NCBI RefSeq assembly: GCF_029542205.1
Contig: NZ_CP113783.1
Coordinates: forward strand, 62,001-126,000
Direction of reading: 5' to 3'
Length of the DNA: 64,000 nt
Origin: Pseudoxanthomonas sp. SE1
GTDB lineage: Bacteria; Pseudomonadota; Gammaproteobacteria; Xanthomonadales; Xanthomonadaceae
Below the pieces are notes generated by a model, which worked only from the letters and a program-made list of their open reading frames with translations, was not told the DNA's origin and searched no databases. Of this stretch, positions 17,409 through 26,013 are shown one piece after another. Position 1 is the stretch's first letter. Every line of letters begins with the position of its first letter. The position numbers and the translations under genes are program-made.

Positions 17409-18014
17409 ATGAGCCAGTCCGACGACAATCCCGGCAAGGTCACCCAGGCGCAGGCCGAGGATGCCGTGCGCGTGCTGCTCGAGTGGGCGGGCGAAGATCC
17501 CGCGCGCGAAGGCCTGCTGGACACGCCCAAGCGCGTGGCCAAGGCTTACCGCGACTGGTTCAGCGGCTACCAGATGGATCCGCGCGAGTACCTGGCGCGC
17601 ACGTTCGAGGAAGTGGCGGGCTACGATGAAATGATCGTGCTGCGCGACATCGAGTTCGAGAGCCATTGCGAGCACCACATGGCGCCGATCATCGGCAAGG
17701 CGCACGTAGGTTACCTGCCGGACGGCAAGGTGGTGGGCATCAGCAAGCTGGCGCGCGTGGTGGATGTGTATGCGCGCCGCTTCCAGGTGCAGGAGAAGAT
17801 GACCGCGCAGATCGCGCAGTGCATCCAGGACGTGCTGCAGCCGCGTGGCGTGGCGGTCGTGGTCGACGGCGCGCACGAATGCATGACCACGCGCGGCGTG
17901 CACAAGCGCGGCGTCAGCATGGTGACCAGCAAGATGCTGGGCACCTTCCGTGAAGATGCGCGCACCCGTGCCGAATTCCTGCGGTTCATCGAGACGGGCA
18001 ACGGGCGGCGGTGA
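17409..18014 (+). CDS. folE: GTP cyclohydrolase I (type IA)
   Basis: 201 residues. It converts GTP to dihydroneopterin triphosphate, the first step of folate and pterin synthesis. Signature motifs: [10 protein letters not shown] with the zinc-binding Cys and His, [20 protein letters not shown], and the second zinc Cys in HECMTTRGV. The gene is single, followed by a pair of inverted REP-like sequences. Confidence 0.97.
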   Translation: MSQSDDNPGKVTQAQAEDAVRVLLEWAGEDPAREGLLDTPKRVAKAYRDWFSGYQMDPREYLARTFEEVAGYDEMIVLRDIEFESHCEHHMAPIIGKAHVGYLPDGKVVGISKLARVVDVYARRFQVQEKMTAQIAQCIQDVLQPRGVAVVVDGAHECMTTRGVHKRGVSMVTSKMLGTFREDARTRAEFLRFIETGNGRR

Positions 18015-18027
18015 GACAAAGCAACGT

Positions 18028-18147
18028 TGTAGGAGCGACGTGAGTCGCGACCGGATGACGTCGGCGTCCATTCGCCTGATCTATCCCGTGATGCCCGCTT
18101 CCCTGCCATCGGAAGGTGTGCGGTCGCGACTCACGTCGCTCCTACAA
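18028..18147. repeat. REP pair (GTAGGAGCGACGTGAGTCGCG type)
   Basis: Two inverted copies of GTAGGAGCGACGTGAGTCGC about 65 bp apart form a long hairpin unit. Similar units lie at 21163-21282 and 28812-28962. Each sits in an intergenic space, as expected for REP/REPIN elements. Confidence 0.85.
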
Positions 18148-18158
18148 AGGGCACAAGC

Positions 18159-18542
18159 ATGACCACCTGCCCCTGCGGCACCGGACGCGATTACGCGGCC
18201 TGCTGCGGCCACTACCACGCCGGCGGTATCGCGCCGGATGCCGAAGCGCTGATGCGTTCGCGCTACAGCGCCTTCGTCATCGGTGATGGCGACTACCTGC
18301 GCGCCACCTGGCATCCCGACACCTGTCCGGCCGAGCTGGGCCTGGACGCACCCGGTGCGCCGCGCACCACGTGGCTGGGCCTGTCGGTGAAGCGGCATCG
18401 CGTCACCGGGCCGGATACCGCCGAGGTGGAGTTTGTCGCCCGCTATCGTGCCGGCGGTGGCAGCGCCGTGCGGCTGCACGAGCGCAGCCGTTTCGTCCGC
18501 CTCGACGGACGGTGGCTGTACGTGGATGGCGAGCATCTGTGA
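18159..18542 (+). CDS. UPF0225/YchJ family SEC-C motif protein
   Basis: 127 residues. The N-terminal zinc motif [13 protein letters not shown] is the SEC-C type, and [21 protein letters not shown] is typical of YchJ. The function is unknown. The start codon lies only 11 nt after the REP pair. Confidence 0.9.
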   Translation: MTTCPCGTGRDYAACCGHYHAGGIAPDAEALMRSRYSAFVIGDGDYLRATWHPDTCPAELGLDAPGAPRTTWLGLSVKRHRVTGPDTAEVEFVARYRAGGGSAVRLHERSRFVRLDGRWLYVDGEHL

Positions 18543-18549
18543 TGCGGGC

Positions 18550-18803
18550 TTCCTTCTCCCCGCTTGCGGGGAGAGGGGAGCTGTCCCGCCGTGCTTGGCC
18601 TCAAAGAAGACGACGCGCATGTGTCCTTCTCCCCGCTTGCGGGGAGAAGGTGGCCGAAGGCCGGATGAGGGGCGCTCTTCGCGCCGACCCTTCTGCGGCG
18701 CAGCGACCGCAGGCTGATCGAACACAGGATGTCCGCGGGAAACTTCCGCTTCCCGCTACGCCTGAGTCAGGACTGTTGCTCTCCCCGCAAGCGGGGAGAG
18801 GGA
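18550..18803. repeat. Cluster of REP-like palindromes
   Basis: Copies of CTTCTCCCCGC/GCGGGGAGA occur at 18550-18577, 18624-18655 and 18779-18803 between the convergent YchJ and M20 genes. No gene is visible in this 270-bp stretch. Confidence 0.75.
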
Positions 18804-18817
18804 GATGCCATGGAACC

Positions 18818-20143
18818 TCAGCCCTTCGGCTTCTCCAGGTAATCCAGTGTCACCTGCAGCAGCGCGCGCACGCCAACGTCGAGCGAGGCTTCGTCGAGCA
18901 TGAACTCCGGGGAGTGGTTGCTGGGCGCGGTCACCGGGTCGGTGCCTTTCGCAGTGCTGCCGACGAAGAAGAACATCGACGGTACTTCCAGCGCGTAGAA
19001 CGAGAAGTCCTCTGCGCCCATCTGCAGCGGCGGCGTGATCACGTTGTCCGCGCCGACCACGGCCTGCAGGCTGGGCGTCATGCGGGCGGTGAGCGCCGGG
19101 TCGTTGATGGTGGCGGGGTTGCCGTCGCGGTCGGGCACGTTGGCTTCCACCTTCGCGCCATGCGCGGCGGACACGTGGCTGGCGACGTTCTTCAGGTCGG
19201 CGAAGATCTTCTGCCGCATGCCTTCGTCGAAGGTGCGGATGGTACCGACCACTTCCACGTCGTCGGGGATGATGTTGTAGCGGATGCCGCCCTTGATGGC
19301 GCCGAAGCTGACCACCGCCGGTTGTCTGGAGATGTCGGTGCGACGGCTGACGATCGTCTGCGTGGTGCCGATGACATCGGCCATCGCCACGATCGGATCC
19401 ACGCCGCCCCATGGCCGCGAGCCGTGCGTCTGCCGGCCGACGACCTTCAGGTTGAAGCTGTCCGACGCCGCCATCAGCGGGCCCTGGCGCACGCCGATCT
19501 GGCCGACGGGAATCGACGAGAACACGTGCAGGCCGAACATGGCGTCCGGCTTGAAGTCCTTGAACAGGCCTTCCTTCAGCATCAGCGACGCACCGCCTTC
19601 CTCGCCGGCCGGCGCGCCCTCCTCGGAAGGCTGGAACACCAGCAGCACTTCGCCGGGCAGCGTGTCCTTCATCGCCACCAGCGCCTTCGCCACGCCCAGC
19701 AGGATGCCGGTGTGGGCGTCGTGGCCGCAGGCATGCATGACGCCGACGGTTTCGCCGCGATAGGTCGCGGTGGCCTTCGATGCGAAGGGCAGGCTGTTGC
19801 GCTCGGTGACCGGCAACGCATCCATGTCCGCCCGCAACGCGATGCGCGGGCCTGGCCTGCCGCCCTTGATGACAGCGGTGACGCCGTGGTGCGCGATGCC
19901 GGTGCGCGGTTGCAGGCCGAGCTTGCGCAATTCTTCCGCGACGCGCTTGGATGTCTGCTCCTCGCGGTTGGACAGCTCCGGATGCTGGTGGAAGTGCCGG
20001 CGCCAGTCCACGACCTGCTGCTGCACGGCCTTGCCGGCGGCGGCGACTTCCGCTCGTTGCGCGGGTGCGGCGTCCTGCGCGGCGGCGGGAAGTGCGCACG
20101 CGAGAGCGAGCAGGGAAACGGCGAAAAGACGAGCTGTACGCAT
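18818..20143 (-). CDS. M20-family amidohydrolase (secreted)
   Basis: 441 residues with a signal peptide (MRTARLFAVSLLALACALPAAAQ). The M20/HipO metal motifs are visible: RRHFHQHPELS, LRADMDALPV, HACGHDAHT, and QPSEEGAPAGEEGG with the catalytic Glu. Family members hydrolyse N-acyl or N-aminoacyl amides; the periplasmic location suggests peptide or acylated amino-acid scavenging. The late His in SNHSPEF is present. The start was chosen for the signal peptide. Confidence 0.93.
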   Translation of the reverse strand: MRTARLFAVSLLALACALPAAAQDAAPAQRAEVAAAGKAVQQQVVDWRRHFHQHPELSNREEQTSKRVAEELRKLGLQPRTGIAHHGVTAVIKGGRPGPRIALRADMDALPVTERNSLPFASKATATYRGETVGVMHACGHDAHTGILLGVAKALVAMKDTLPGEVLLVFQPSEEGAPAGEEGGASLMLKEGLFKDFKPDAMFGLHVFSSIPVGQIGVRQGPLMAASDSFNLKVVGRQTHGSRPWGGVDPIVAMADVIGTTQTIVSRRTDISRQPAVVSFGAIKGGIRYNIIPDDVEVVGTIRTFDEGMRQKIFADLKNVASHVSAAHGAKVEANVPDRDGNPATINDPALTARMTPSLQAVVGADNVITPPLQMGAEDFSFYALEVPSMFFFVGSTAKGTDPVTAPSNHSPEFMLDEASLDVGVRALLQVTLDYLEKPKG

Positions 20144-20252
20144 CGGGTCGGCTCCTGGAGGGATGCCCGATGCTAACCGCAATGGCATGCAGGAGGGGCT
20201 GACCCGACATTCTGCTGTTGAAAGCCAGTCCAGACCGGAGGCGCTCGGCAAA

Positions 20253-20279
20253 GCGTCGGGGCTGAAGCCCCTCCTACAA
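20253..20279 (+). repeat. Small palindromic repeat (GGGGCTGAAGCCCC)
   Basis: The palindrome GGGGCTGAAGCCCC is followed by TCCTACAA, the same 3' tail as the GTAGGAGCG REP family. It lies between divergent genes. Confidence 0.5.
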
Positions 20280-20363
20280 CGGCAGCGCAGCTTCTAGAAT
20301 GCGCGAGCGTCGCACGTGCTGGTCCCCGGGCGGACGCGCATCATCGTCCGCTGCGGAACCCCC

Positions 20364-21152
20364 ATGCCCGATCTCGCCCTGCAGGTACTCCTGCTGCTGT
20401 TCCTCGCCGCGATGCTGGCGGGCTTCATCGACGCCATCGCCGGTGGCGGCGGCATGGTCACCATCCCGGCGATGCTGCTGGCCGGCATTCCGCCGCTGCA
20501 CGTGCTGGGCACCAACAAACTGCAGTCGCTGTTCGGCTCGGCCTCGGCCAGCTGGGCCTACGCGCGGCACGGGCACGTCGACCTGAAAGGACAGCTGCCG
20601 ATGGCGCTCACCGCTGCGCTGGGCGCGGTGGGTGGCGCGCTGCTGGCGACGATCATCCCGGTGGAGTGGCTGAAGCTGGCGCTGCCGTTCCTGCTGGTGG
20701 GCATCGCCATCTATTTCGGACTGAAGCCTGACATCGGCCACGTGGACCGGCACCAGCGCATGCACCCGCTCGTGTTCGGGCTGACCTTCGTGCCGGTGAT
20801 CGGTTTCTACGACGGCGTGTTCGGTCCGGGCACGGGGTCGTTCCTGATGCTGGGCTTCGTGGCGCTGGCGGGGTTCGGCATCCTCAAGGCGACGGCGCAT
20901 ACCAAGTTCCTCAACTTCGGCTCCAACCTCGGGGCGTTCGCGGTGTTCCTCGCGTTCGGCGCGGTGCTGTGGAAGGTGGGGCTGGTGATGGGCGCGGGAC
21001 AGTTCCTCGGCGCGCAGCTGGGCTCGCGCTTCGCGATGAAGCAGGGCGCCCGCATCATCAAGCCGCTGCTGGTGACGGTGTCGATCGCACTGGCGATCCG
21101 GCTGCTGGCCGACCCGCAGCATCCGTTGCGGATGTGGTTCGCGTCCTTCTGA
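20364..21152 (+). CDS. TauE/SafE family permease
   Basis: 262 residues with about eight hydrophobic segments. The family signature AGFIDAIAGGGGMVTIPAMLL is at the N-terminus, and a second conserved Gly-rich loop GFYDGVFGPGTGSFL opens the second half. Family members export sulfite, sulfoacetate or related organic anions. No sulfur gene is adjacent, so the substrate is unknown. Confidence 0.92.
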   Translation: MPDLALQVLLLLFLAAMLAGFIDAIAGGGGMVTIPAMLLAGIPPLHVLGTNKLQSLFGSASASWAYARHGHVDLKGQLPMALTAALGAVGGALLATIIPVEWLKLALPFLLVGIAIYFGLKPDIGHVDRHQRMHPLVFGLTFVPVIGFYDGVFGPGTGSFLMLGFVALAGFGILKATAHTKFLNFGSNLGAFAVFLAFGAVLWKVGLVMGAGQFLGAQLGSRFAMKQGARIIKPLLVTVSIALAIRLLADPQHPLRMWFASF

Positions 21153-21162
21153 TTCTGGATTC

Positions 21163-21282
21163 TGTAGGAGCGACGTGAGTCGCGACCGCGGGAATCAACC
21201 CGCCTGGATGGGTCATGCCTCGCATGATGGACGCGTGCCTGGCGTTGCAGGGCGTGCGGTCGCGACTCACGTCGCTCCTACA
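21163..21282. repeat. REP pair (GTAGGAGCGACGTGAGTCGCG type)
   Basis: Inverted copies 70 bp apart, between convergent genes, in the same arrangement as 18028-18147. Confidence 0.85.
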
Positions 21283-21300
21283 TCTGCATCAGGCAACGGC

Positions 21301-22152
21301 CTAGCGGAACACCACCGTGCGATGGCCGTTGAGCAGGATGCGGTGCTCCACGTGGCGGCGCACGGCGCGGGCGAGCACCAGCGATTCGATGTCGCTGCCC
21401 ATGCGGACCAGTTCCTTCGGCGTCATCGCGTGGTCCACGCGCGCGACGTCCTGTTCGATGATCGGGCCTTCGTCGAGGTCGCGGGTCACGTAATGGGCGG
21501 TGGCGCCGATGATCTTGACCCCGCGCTGGTGCGCCTGGTGGTACGGCCGGGCGCCCTTGAAGCTGGGCAGGAAGCTGTGGTGGATATTGATGGCGCGGCC
21601 GGCCAGTGCATCGCACAGCGTGGGCGAGAGGATCTGCATGTAGCGGGCCAGCACGACCAGGTCGATCCGCTCGCGTTCGACCAGGTCGATGATGCGCTGC
21701 TCCTGCTCATCCCGATGCGCCGCGGAGACCGGCAGGTGGTGGAACGCCACGCCGTAGGATTGCGCCAGTGCCGCGAAGTCGTCGTGGTTGGACGCGACGC
21801 AGGCGATCTCAACCGGCAGCTGCCGGCTGTGCACGCGGAACAGAAGGTCGTTGAGGCAATGCCCCTGCTTGCTCACCAGCACCATCAGCCGTGCCTTGCG
21901 GCGGGCGTCGTGGATCTGCCACTCCATCGCGAACGCGTCGGCCAGCGGCGCGAAGCGCGTACGCAGGGCGTCGGCGGTGATGGCCTCCGGCAGGTCGAAA
22001 TGCACGCGCAGGAAGAAGCGGCCGGATTCGTCGTCGCCGAACTGCTGCGCGTCCAGGATGTTGCAGCCCGCGTCGAACAGCAGGCCGGTGACGCGATAGA
22101 CGATGCCGGTGGTGTCCGGGCAGGAGAGCGTGAGGATGTGGTCGCGGCGCAT
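21301..22152 (-). CDS. purU: Formyltetrahydrofolate deformylase
   Basis: 283 residues. It hydrolyses 10-formyl-THF to formate and THF, balancing the one-carbon pool and feeding PurT. An N-terminal ACT domain (HILTLSCPDTTGIVYRVT) precedes the formyltransferase domain with SNHDDFAAL, INIHHSFLPSFKGA and DEGPIIEQD, which give the catalytic Asn, His and Asp. The start MRRDH matches the family; the frame stays open upstream only in non-homologous sequence. Confidence 0.96.
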   Translation of the reverse strand: MRRDHILTLSCPDTTGIVYRVTGLLFDAGCNILDAQQFGDDESGRFFLRVHFDLPEAITADALRTRFAPLADAFAMEWQIHDARRKARLMVLVSKQGHCLNDLLFRVHSRQLPVEIACVASNHDDFAALAQSYGVAFHHLPVSAAHRDEQEQRIIDLVERERIDLVVLARYMQILSPTLCDALAGRAINIHHSFLPSFKGARPYHQAHQRGVKIIGATAHYVTRDLDEGPIIEQDVARVDHAMTPKELVRMGSDIESLVLARAVRRHVEHRILLNGHRTVVFR

Positions 22153-22163
22153 GAGCGGCTGGC

Positions 22164-22481
22164 TTACTCGCAACGGACCGCGGTGATGCGGTTGTCGGCG
22201 TCGATGTAGACGCGCAGACGGTCGTCGCGCGTGTCGTGCTTCACGACCGTCTTCGGGCCGATGGGGTTGACCAGCCCGGCACCGCTCTCGCGCGACAGGC
22301 GCTTGAGCGTGGCCTCGTCCGCAGGTTGACCCGTCGCCCAGCCGAGGGCGGCATCGCTGCAACGGCCGCTGCCGGCCACCTGCGGTCCCGGTGTGCTGAC
22401 GCAGGAAGACAGCGCGAAGACGGCGCCTGTCAGCAGGCAGGCCTGGAAAGACGAACGGCGCAACAGGCGAGGGAATGTCAT
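22164..22481 (-). CDS. I78-family peptidase inhibitor lipoprotein
   Basis: 105 residues with a signal peptide and lipobox LSSC (Cys27). The mature part ALGWATGQPADE, VNPIGPKTVVKHD, DRLRVYIDADNRITAVRC is typical of the I78 inhibitor family, which bind serine proteases. It would act in the periplasm or on the outer membrane and protect against proteases. It lies 11 nt upstream of purU on the same strand. Confidence 0.85.
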   Translation of the reverse strand: MTFPRLLRRSSFQACLLTGAVFALSSCVSTPGPQVAGSGRCSDAALGWATGQPADEATLKRLSRESGAGLVNPIGPKTVVKHDTRDDRLRVYIDADNRITAVRCE

Positions 22482-22591
22482 GGCAGCATCTCCGGGGCGG
22501 GGGAGGATCGCTGTTTAACACACTCGCTGGCATAAAGGGCGAGCCCGCCGCCGCTGTCGACTGCCGCCATCCCACGCCCACGGAGATCGTC

Positions 22592-23650
22592 ATGGATCGT
22601 CGCTTCGTCCTGCCGCTTGCCCTTGCCGCATCGCTGTTGCCCGCCTTTGCCTCCGGCCCCGCCGCCGCCTGTACCCGACTGGTCTATCTGGGGGCGGACA
22701 GCGACGTCATCACCGCCCGTTCGATGGACTGGAAGAACGACGTGGCGACGAACCTGTGGATCTTCCCGCGCGGCATGCAGCGCAGCGGGCAGGCCGGGCC
22801 CAACTCGATCACGTGGACGTCGAAGTACGGCAGCGTGATCGCCACCGGCTACGAGGTCTCCACCACCGACGGCATGAACGAGGCCGGGCTGATGGCCAAC
22901 GTGCTGTGGCTGGTGGAATCCGAGTACCCGGCTTACGACGGACGCGGCCCGGGCCTGAGCATCGCCGCGTGGGCGCAGTACGCACTGGACAACTACGGCA
23001 GCGTGAAGGAAGCCGTCGAGGCGCTGCGCGAGGAGCCCTTCACCCTGGTGACCGACAAGGTGCCCGGCGAGGACCGGCTGGCCACGCTGCACCTGTCCCT
23101 GTCGGACGCCAGCGGCGACAGCGCCATCATCGAGTACATCGACGGCAAGCAGGTGATCCACCACGGCCGCCAGTACCAGGTGATGACGAACTCGCCGGTG
23201 TTCGAGCAACAGCTGGCGCTGAACGCGTACTGGAAGCAGATCGGCGGCACGGTGATGCTGCCGGGCACCAACCGCGCCGCGGACCGCTTCGCGCGCGCGT
23301 CGTTCTATGTCAACGTGATCCCGAAGAGCGAGGACCCGGTGAAGGCGCTGGCCAGTGTCTTCAGCGTGATCCGCAACGCATCGGTGCCGTTCGGCATCAA
23401 CACGCCGGAGGAGCCGAATATTTCGTCCACGCGCTGGCGCACGGTGGCCGACCACAAGCGCAAGCTGTACTTCTTCGAATCCGCATTGACGCCGAACACC
23501 TTCTGGGTGGACCTGAAGGAAGTGGATTTCTCGAAAGACACCGGCAAGGTGCTGCGGCTCGACCTGGGCCCGGACCAGCGCAATGTGTTCGCCGGCAACG
23601 CGGTGAAGGACTTCAGGCCGGCGGAGCCGTTCGAGTTCCTGGGCCTGTAG
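22592..23650 (+). CDS. Linear amide C-N hydrolase (choloylglycine hydrolase/PVA family)
   Basis: 352 residues. An Ntn-hydrolase: the signal peptide ends at PAAA and the next residue is Cys27 (CTRLVYLG), which becomes the catalytic N-terminal nucleophile. Downstream ITARSMDWKND, EAGLMANVLW and MTNSPVFEQQ are conserved elements of penicillin V acylases and bile-salt or AHL acylases. In Gram-negative relatives this family often cleaves acyl-homoserine lactones or penicillin V, so quorum quenching is possible. A GGAG ribosome site supports the start. Confidence 0.92.
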   Translation: MDRRFVLPLALAASLLPAFASGPAAACTRLVYLGADSDVITARSMDWKNDVATNLWIFPRGMQRSGQAGPNSITWTSKYGSVIATGYEVSTTDGMNEAGLMANVLWLVESEYPAYDGRGPGLSIAAWAQYALDNYGSVKEAVEALREEPFTLVTDKVPGEDRLATLHLSLSDASGDSAIIEYIDGKQVIHHGRQYQVMTNSPVFEQQLALNAYWKQIGGTVMLPGTNRAADRFARASFYVNVIPKSEDPVKALASVFSVIRNASVPFGINTPEEPNISSTRWRTVADHKRKLYFFESALTPNTFWVDLKEVDFSKDTGKVLRLDLGPDQRNVFAGNAVKDFRPAEPFEFLGL

Positions 23651-24916
23651 TCACAGGTCAAACGCCAGCAGGTCGTGACCGGTGGCGGCGCGCACCACGC
23701 GTCGGTACAGCACGTTGCCGCTGCCGCCGTTGGTCAGCGCCACCAGCGCGCGCTGGCCACGGGCGTCACCGAGCGCGAAGTTCTTGAAGATCCCGCCGTT
23801 GCTGCCGGAGTGGTAGAACACCGTGCCGCGCGGCGTGGCCTCCAGGTTCCAGCCCAGGCCCTTGTCCGTCCAGCGGCCGGGCACGTCGATCTGCTTCGTC
23901 AGCATCGCGGTCCGTGTCGCCTCGGCGATCTGCCATGGTTCGCGTTGCGTACGCACCATCAGCGCCATGAAGCGCGCGTAGTCCTGCGGTGTCGTGCGCA
24001 GGCTAGCCGCGGCATTGGCCAGGATATCGCCGGGCCAGTTCACCAGCCCCTTGGGCGTGATCGCCTGCACGTCCGGCAGCGCACGCTCGGCGTCCTCGTA
24101 GCGCCACGCGGACAGCGGCTTGCCCCGGCGGTCGGCGACGGTCTGCGCGGCGTTCCAGGTGTCGCGCAGCATCTGCGGCGGCATGCCGGGTGCCTCGTCC
24201 TCGACGGCACGATGGCCGTAGACGGAACGCGCGGCGAGATCCTTGCTCCACGTGTAGCTGCTATCGCGCATGCCGGCCGGGCCGAACAGCAGGCGCTGCA
24301 TCGATTCGTCCAGGCTCTCGCCAGTGATCTGCTCGACCACCAGTTGCAGCCAGAAGATCGCTTCACCGGAGTAATCGATGCGCGTGCCCGGCTTCACCGC
24401 CGGCACCAATGTTTCGTTCGCCGGATCCTTGCGCCAGTTCGGCAGTCCGGTGGAATGGCGCAGCACGTCGCGCGCGGTGACCAGATCCACCCACGGATGG
24501 TCGGCCAGGTAATCCATCCGCCGGTAACGCACCAGCGGCGCGTCGAGATCGATCACGCCCTGATCCGCCAGTTGCAGCACCGCGTAGGCGAACACCGGTT
24601 TGCTGAGCGAGGCGTCCTCGAACAGCGTGTCGTCCGCCACCGGTGTCCGCGTCTCCGCGTTCGCCATGCCGAGGTTGCGCGACCACACTACGTCGCCCCG
24701 TTCCACCACGGCCATGCCGATCGCCGGCACGCGCAACGCCTGCATCAGGCGCGGCAGGTCGGCGAGGAATGCGTCGGGGGGAATCCAGTTGGCGGCGTCG
24801 TCGCAGGCGGTGGCATGGCTGACCACAGGCCAGGCGCAGGCCGCCAGTGGAATCGTGGCCAGAGAGGCCAGCCAGCGGCGGCGATCGGGCGAAGCGGGCG
24901 GAGTTTCGATAGGCAT
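23651..24916 (-). CDS. Serine hydrolase, class C beta-lactamase family
   Basis: 421 residues. An N-terminal RRRWLASL twin-Arg-like segment followed by LAAC suggests export, possibly as a lipoprotein. The catalytic motif SLSK (DASLSKPVFAYAV), Y-S-G (IDYSGEA) and HSGSNGG replace the usual SxxK/YxN/KTG set, so an esterase or peptidase role is more likely than beta-lactam resistance. It ends 1 nt from the convergent amide hydrolase gene. A second paralogue is at 9998-11461. Confidence 0.88.
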   Translation of the reverse strand: MPIETPPASPDRRRWLASLATIPLAACAWPVVSHATACDDAANWIPPDAFLADLPRLMQALRVPAIGMAVVERGDVVWSRNLGMANAETRTPVADDTLFEDASLSKPVFAYAVLQLADQGVIDLDAPLVRYRRMDYLADHPWVDLVTARDVLRHSTGLPNWRKDPANETLVPAVKPGTRIDYSGEAIFWLQLVVEQITGESLDESMQRLLFGPAGMRDSSYTWSKDLAARSVYGHRAVEDEAPGMPPQMLRDTWNAAQTVADRRGKPLSAWRYEDAERALPDVQAITPKGLVNWPGDILANAAASLRTTPQDYARFMALMVRTQREPWQIAEATRTAMLTKQIDVPGRWTDKGLGWNLEATPRGTVFYHSGSNGGIFKNFALGDARGQRALVALTNGGSGNVLYRRVVRAATGHDLLAFDL

Positions 24917-25002
24917 TGCAGGCGGGCGTCCACGAAGCACTTGATTCACGAGGACGAACGAACGCATGAAACCCCGACTCCGCGTTGCGTGGCCGCGCCG
25001 CT

Positions 25003-25512
25003 TCAGACACTCATGAGCATGTCGAGCAGAGGAATCCGCCACTCTTCCACCGGCGCACGCTTCAGCCGGCACGCAAGCGCAACAGCGGGCTGTTCCGCGG
25101 AAGAGCTCAGCATGGCCGTGAAGACATGGTCCTCATAGGGAATCGAGAGGTGTGGGGCCACCCAGACGGCGCGTGTTCCGCCTTCGTATGCCTCCTGTAC
25201 CTGGACGCGTTCCATCCCCGACAGCTCGAGCGTCCTTCCGCTCGCGGAAGACGTCAGTCGGGGCTGGATCGGCACACGCCCATCCCTCCCCGTGAGCGAC
25301 AAGCGCAGGTAGTAAGGCGATCCGCGCTCGTTCGGGCGGTCGTCGTAGCCTCCGACCAGTTCCACGCGGGCAAGTCGCTCCTCGGGCGCGCAATCGCTGA
25401 CGTAGTCGTGATGCCGGGCGTGTGACAGCAGGAAGAGGCTCACCACCCATGTGATCCCAAGCAGTGCGGCCACCGCCAGAAGAAGCCACTTCAGTTTGTC
25501 TGCCGTGCTCAT
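25003..25512 (-). CDS. Membrane-anchored hypothetical protein
   Basis: 169 residues with one N-terminal membrane helix (WLLLAVAALLGITWVVSLFLL) and a periplasmic domain with two Cys. No known motif. It lies 86 nt upstream of the serine hydrolase on the same strand. Confidence 0.65.
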   Translation of the reverse strand: MSTADKLKWLLLAVAALLGITWVVSLFLLSHARHHDYVSDCAPEERLARVELVGGYDDRPNERGSPYYLRLSLTGRDGRVPIQPRLTSSASGRTLELSGMERVQVQEAYEGGTRAVWVAPHLSIPYEDHVFTAMLSSSAEQPAVALACRLKRAPVEEWRIPLLDMLMSV

Positions 25513-25595
25513 CGCCGGACTCTAGCGGAATGTCGCGGGTGCAGGATCGCGCCGCTTGACGTCCCGCCCGCCGCCCGCGTAACGTTCGCATCGCC

Positions 25596-25835
25596 AAGGT
25601 TTACATCTCTTCATCCCAATGAAGCGATGGAATTGAAAGGGAAGCCGGTGCGGTCTGTTCCATGGGCCTATTCCGGCGCTGCCCCGCAGCGGTATTTGGA
25701 AACGAACCTCGCCAACAGCACTGGTCCTCGCGGACCGGGAAGCGGCGGGAAGTAGGCCAGCGCGCCACGCGCCCGTCCAAGAGCCCGAAGACCTGCCCTG
25801 GCCGGAAGACACGACCGTCTTCCGCCTGACCTGGA
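25596..25835 (+). promoter_or_regulatory. Cobalamin (AdoCbl) riboswitch upstream of metE
   Basis: The conserved elements occur in order: GGGAAGCCGGTG (about 25639), CCGGCGCTGCCCCGCAGCGG (about 25675-25694), AACAGCACTGG, GGGAAGCGGCGGGAAGT and the B12 box GAGCCCGAAGACCTGCC (25781-25797). This is the cobalamin riboswitch aptamer. About 215 nt of expression platform follow before metE, including a GGAAGAC...GTCTTCC hairpin that could act in switching. It predicts metE repression when B12 is present. Confidence 0.93.
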
Positions 25836-26013
25836 GCTTCCGAGGGGAGGTGGCCGGAGCCCGTGTCCGCGCGCGCCTGCCCGGATGCGTCCTCCTGCGC
25901 CCGACTTCGGCACTCCGGCTCGCCCGCGGGGGCGAAGGTCGCTGGCGTGGCGGGCTCCGGTCCGGCGCGCGGTTCCTTCGTTCCTCATCCGCCACCGCAT
26001 GAGGACACGCACC

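Noticed and set aside
18028..18147. Repeats that could be taken for a CRISPR array
   Set aside because: Only two inverted copies, not regular direct repeats with spacers; same for other REP pairs.
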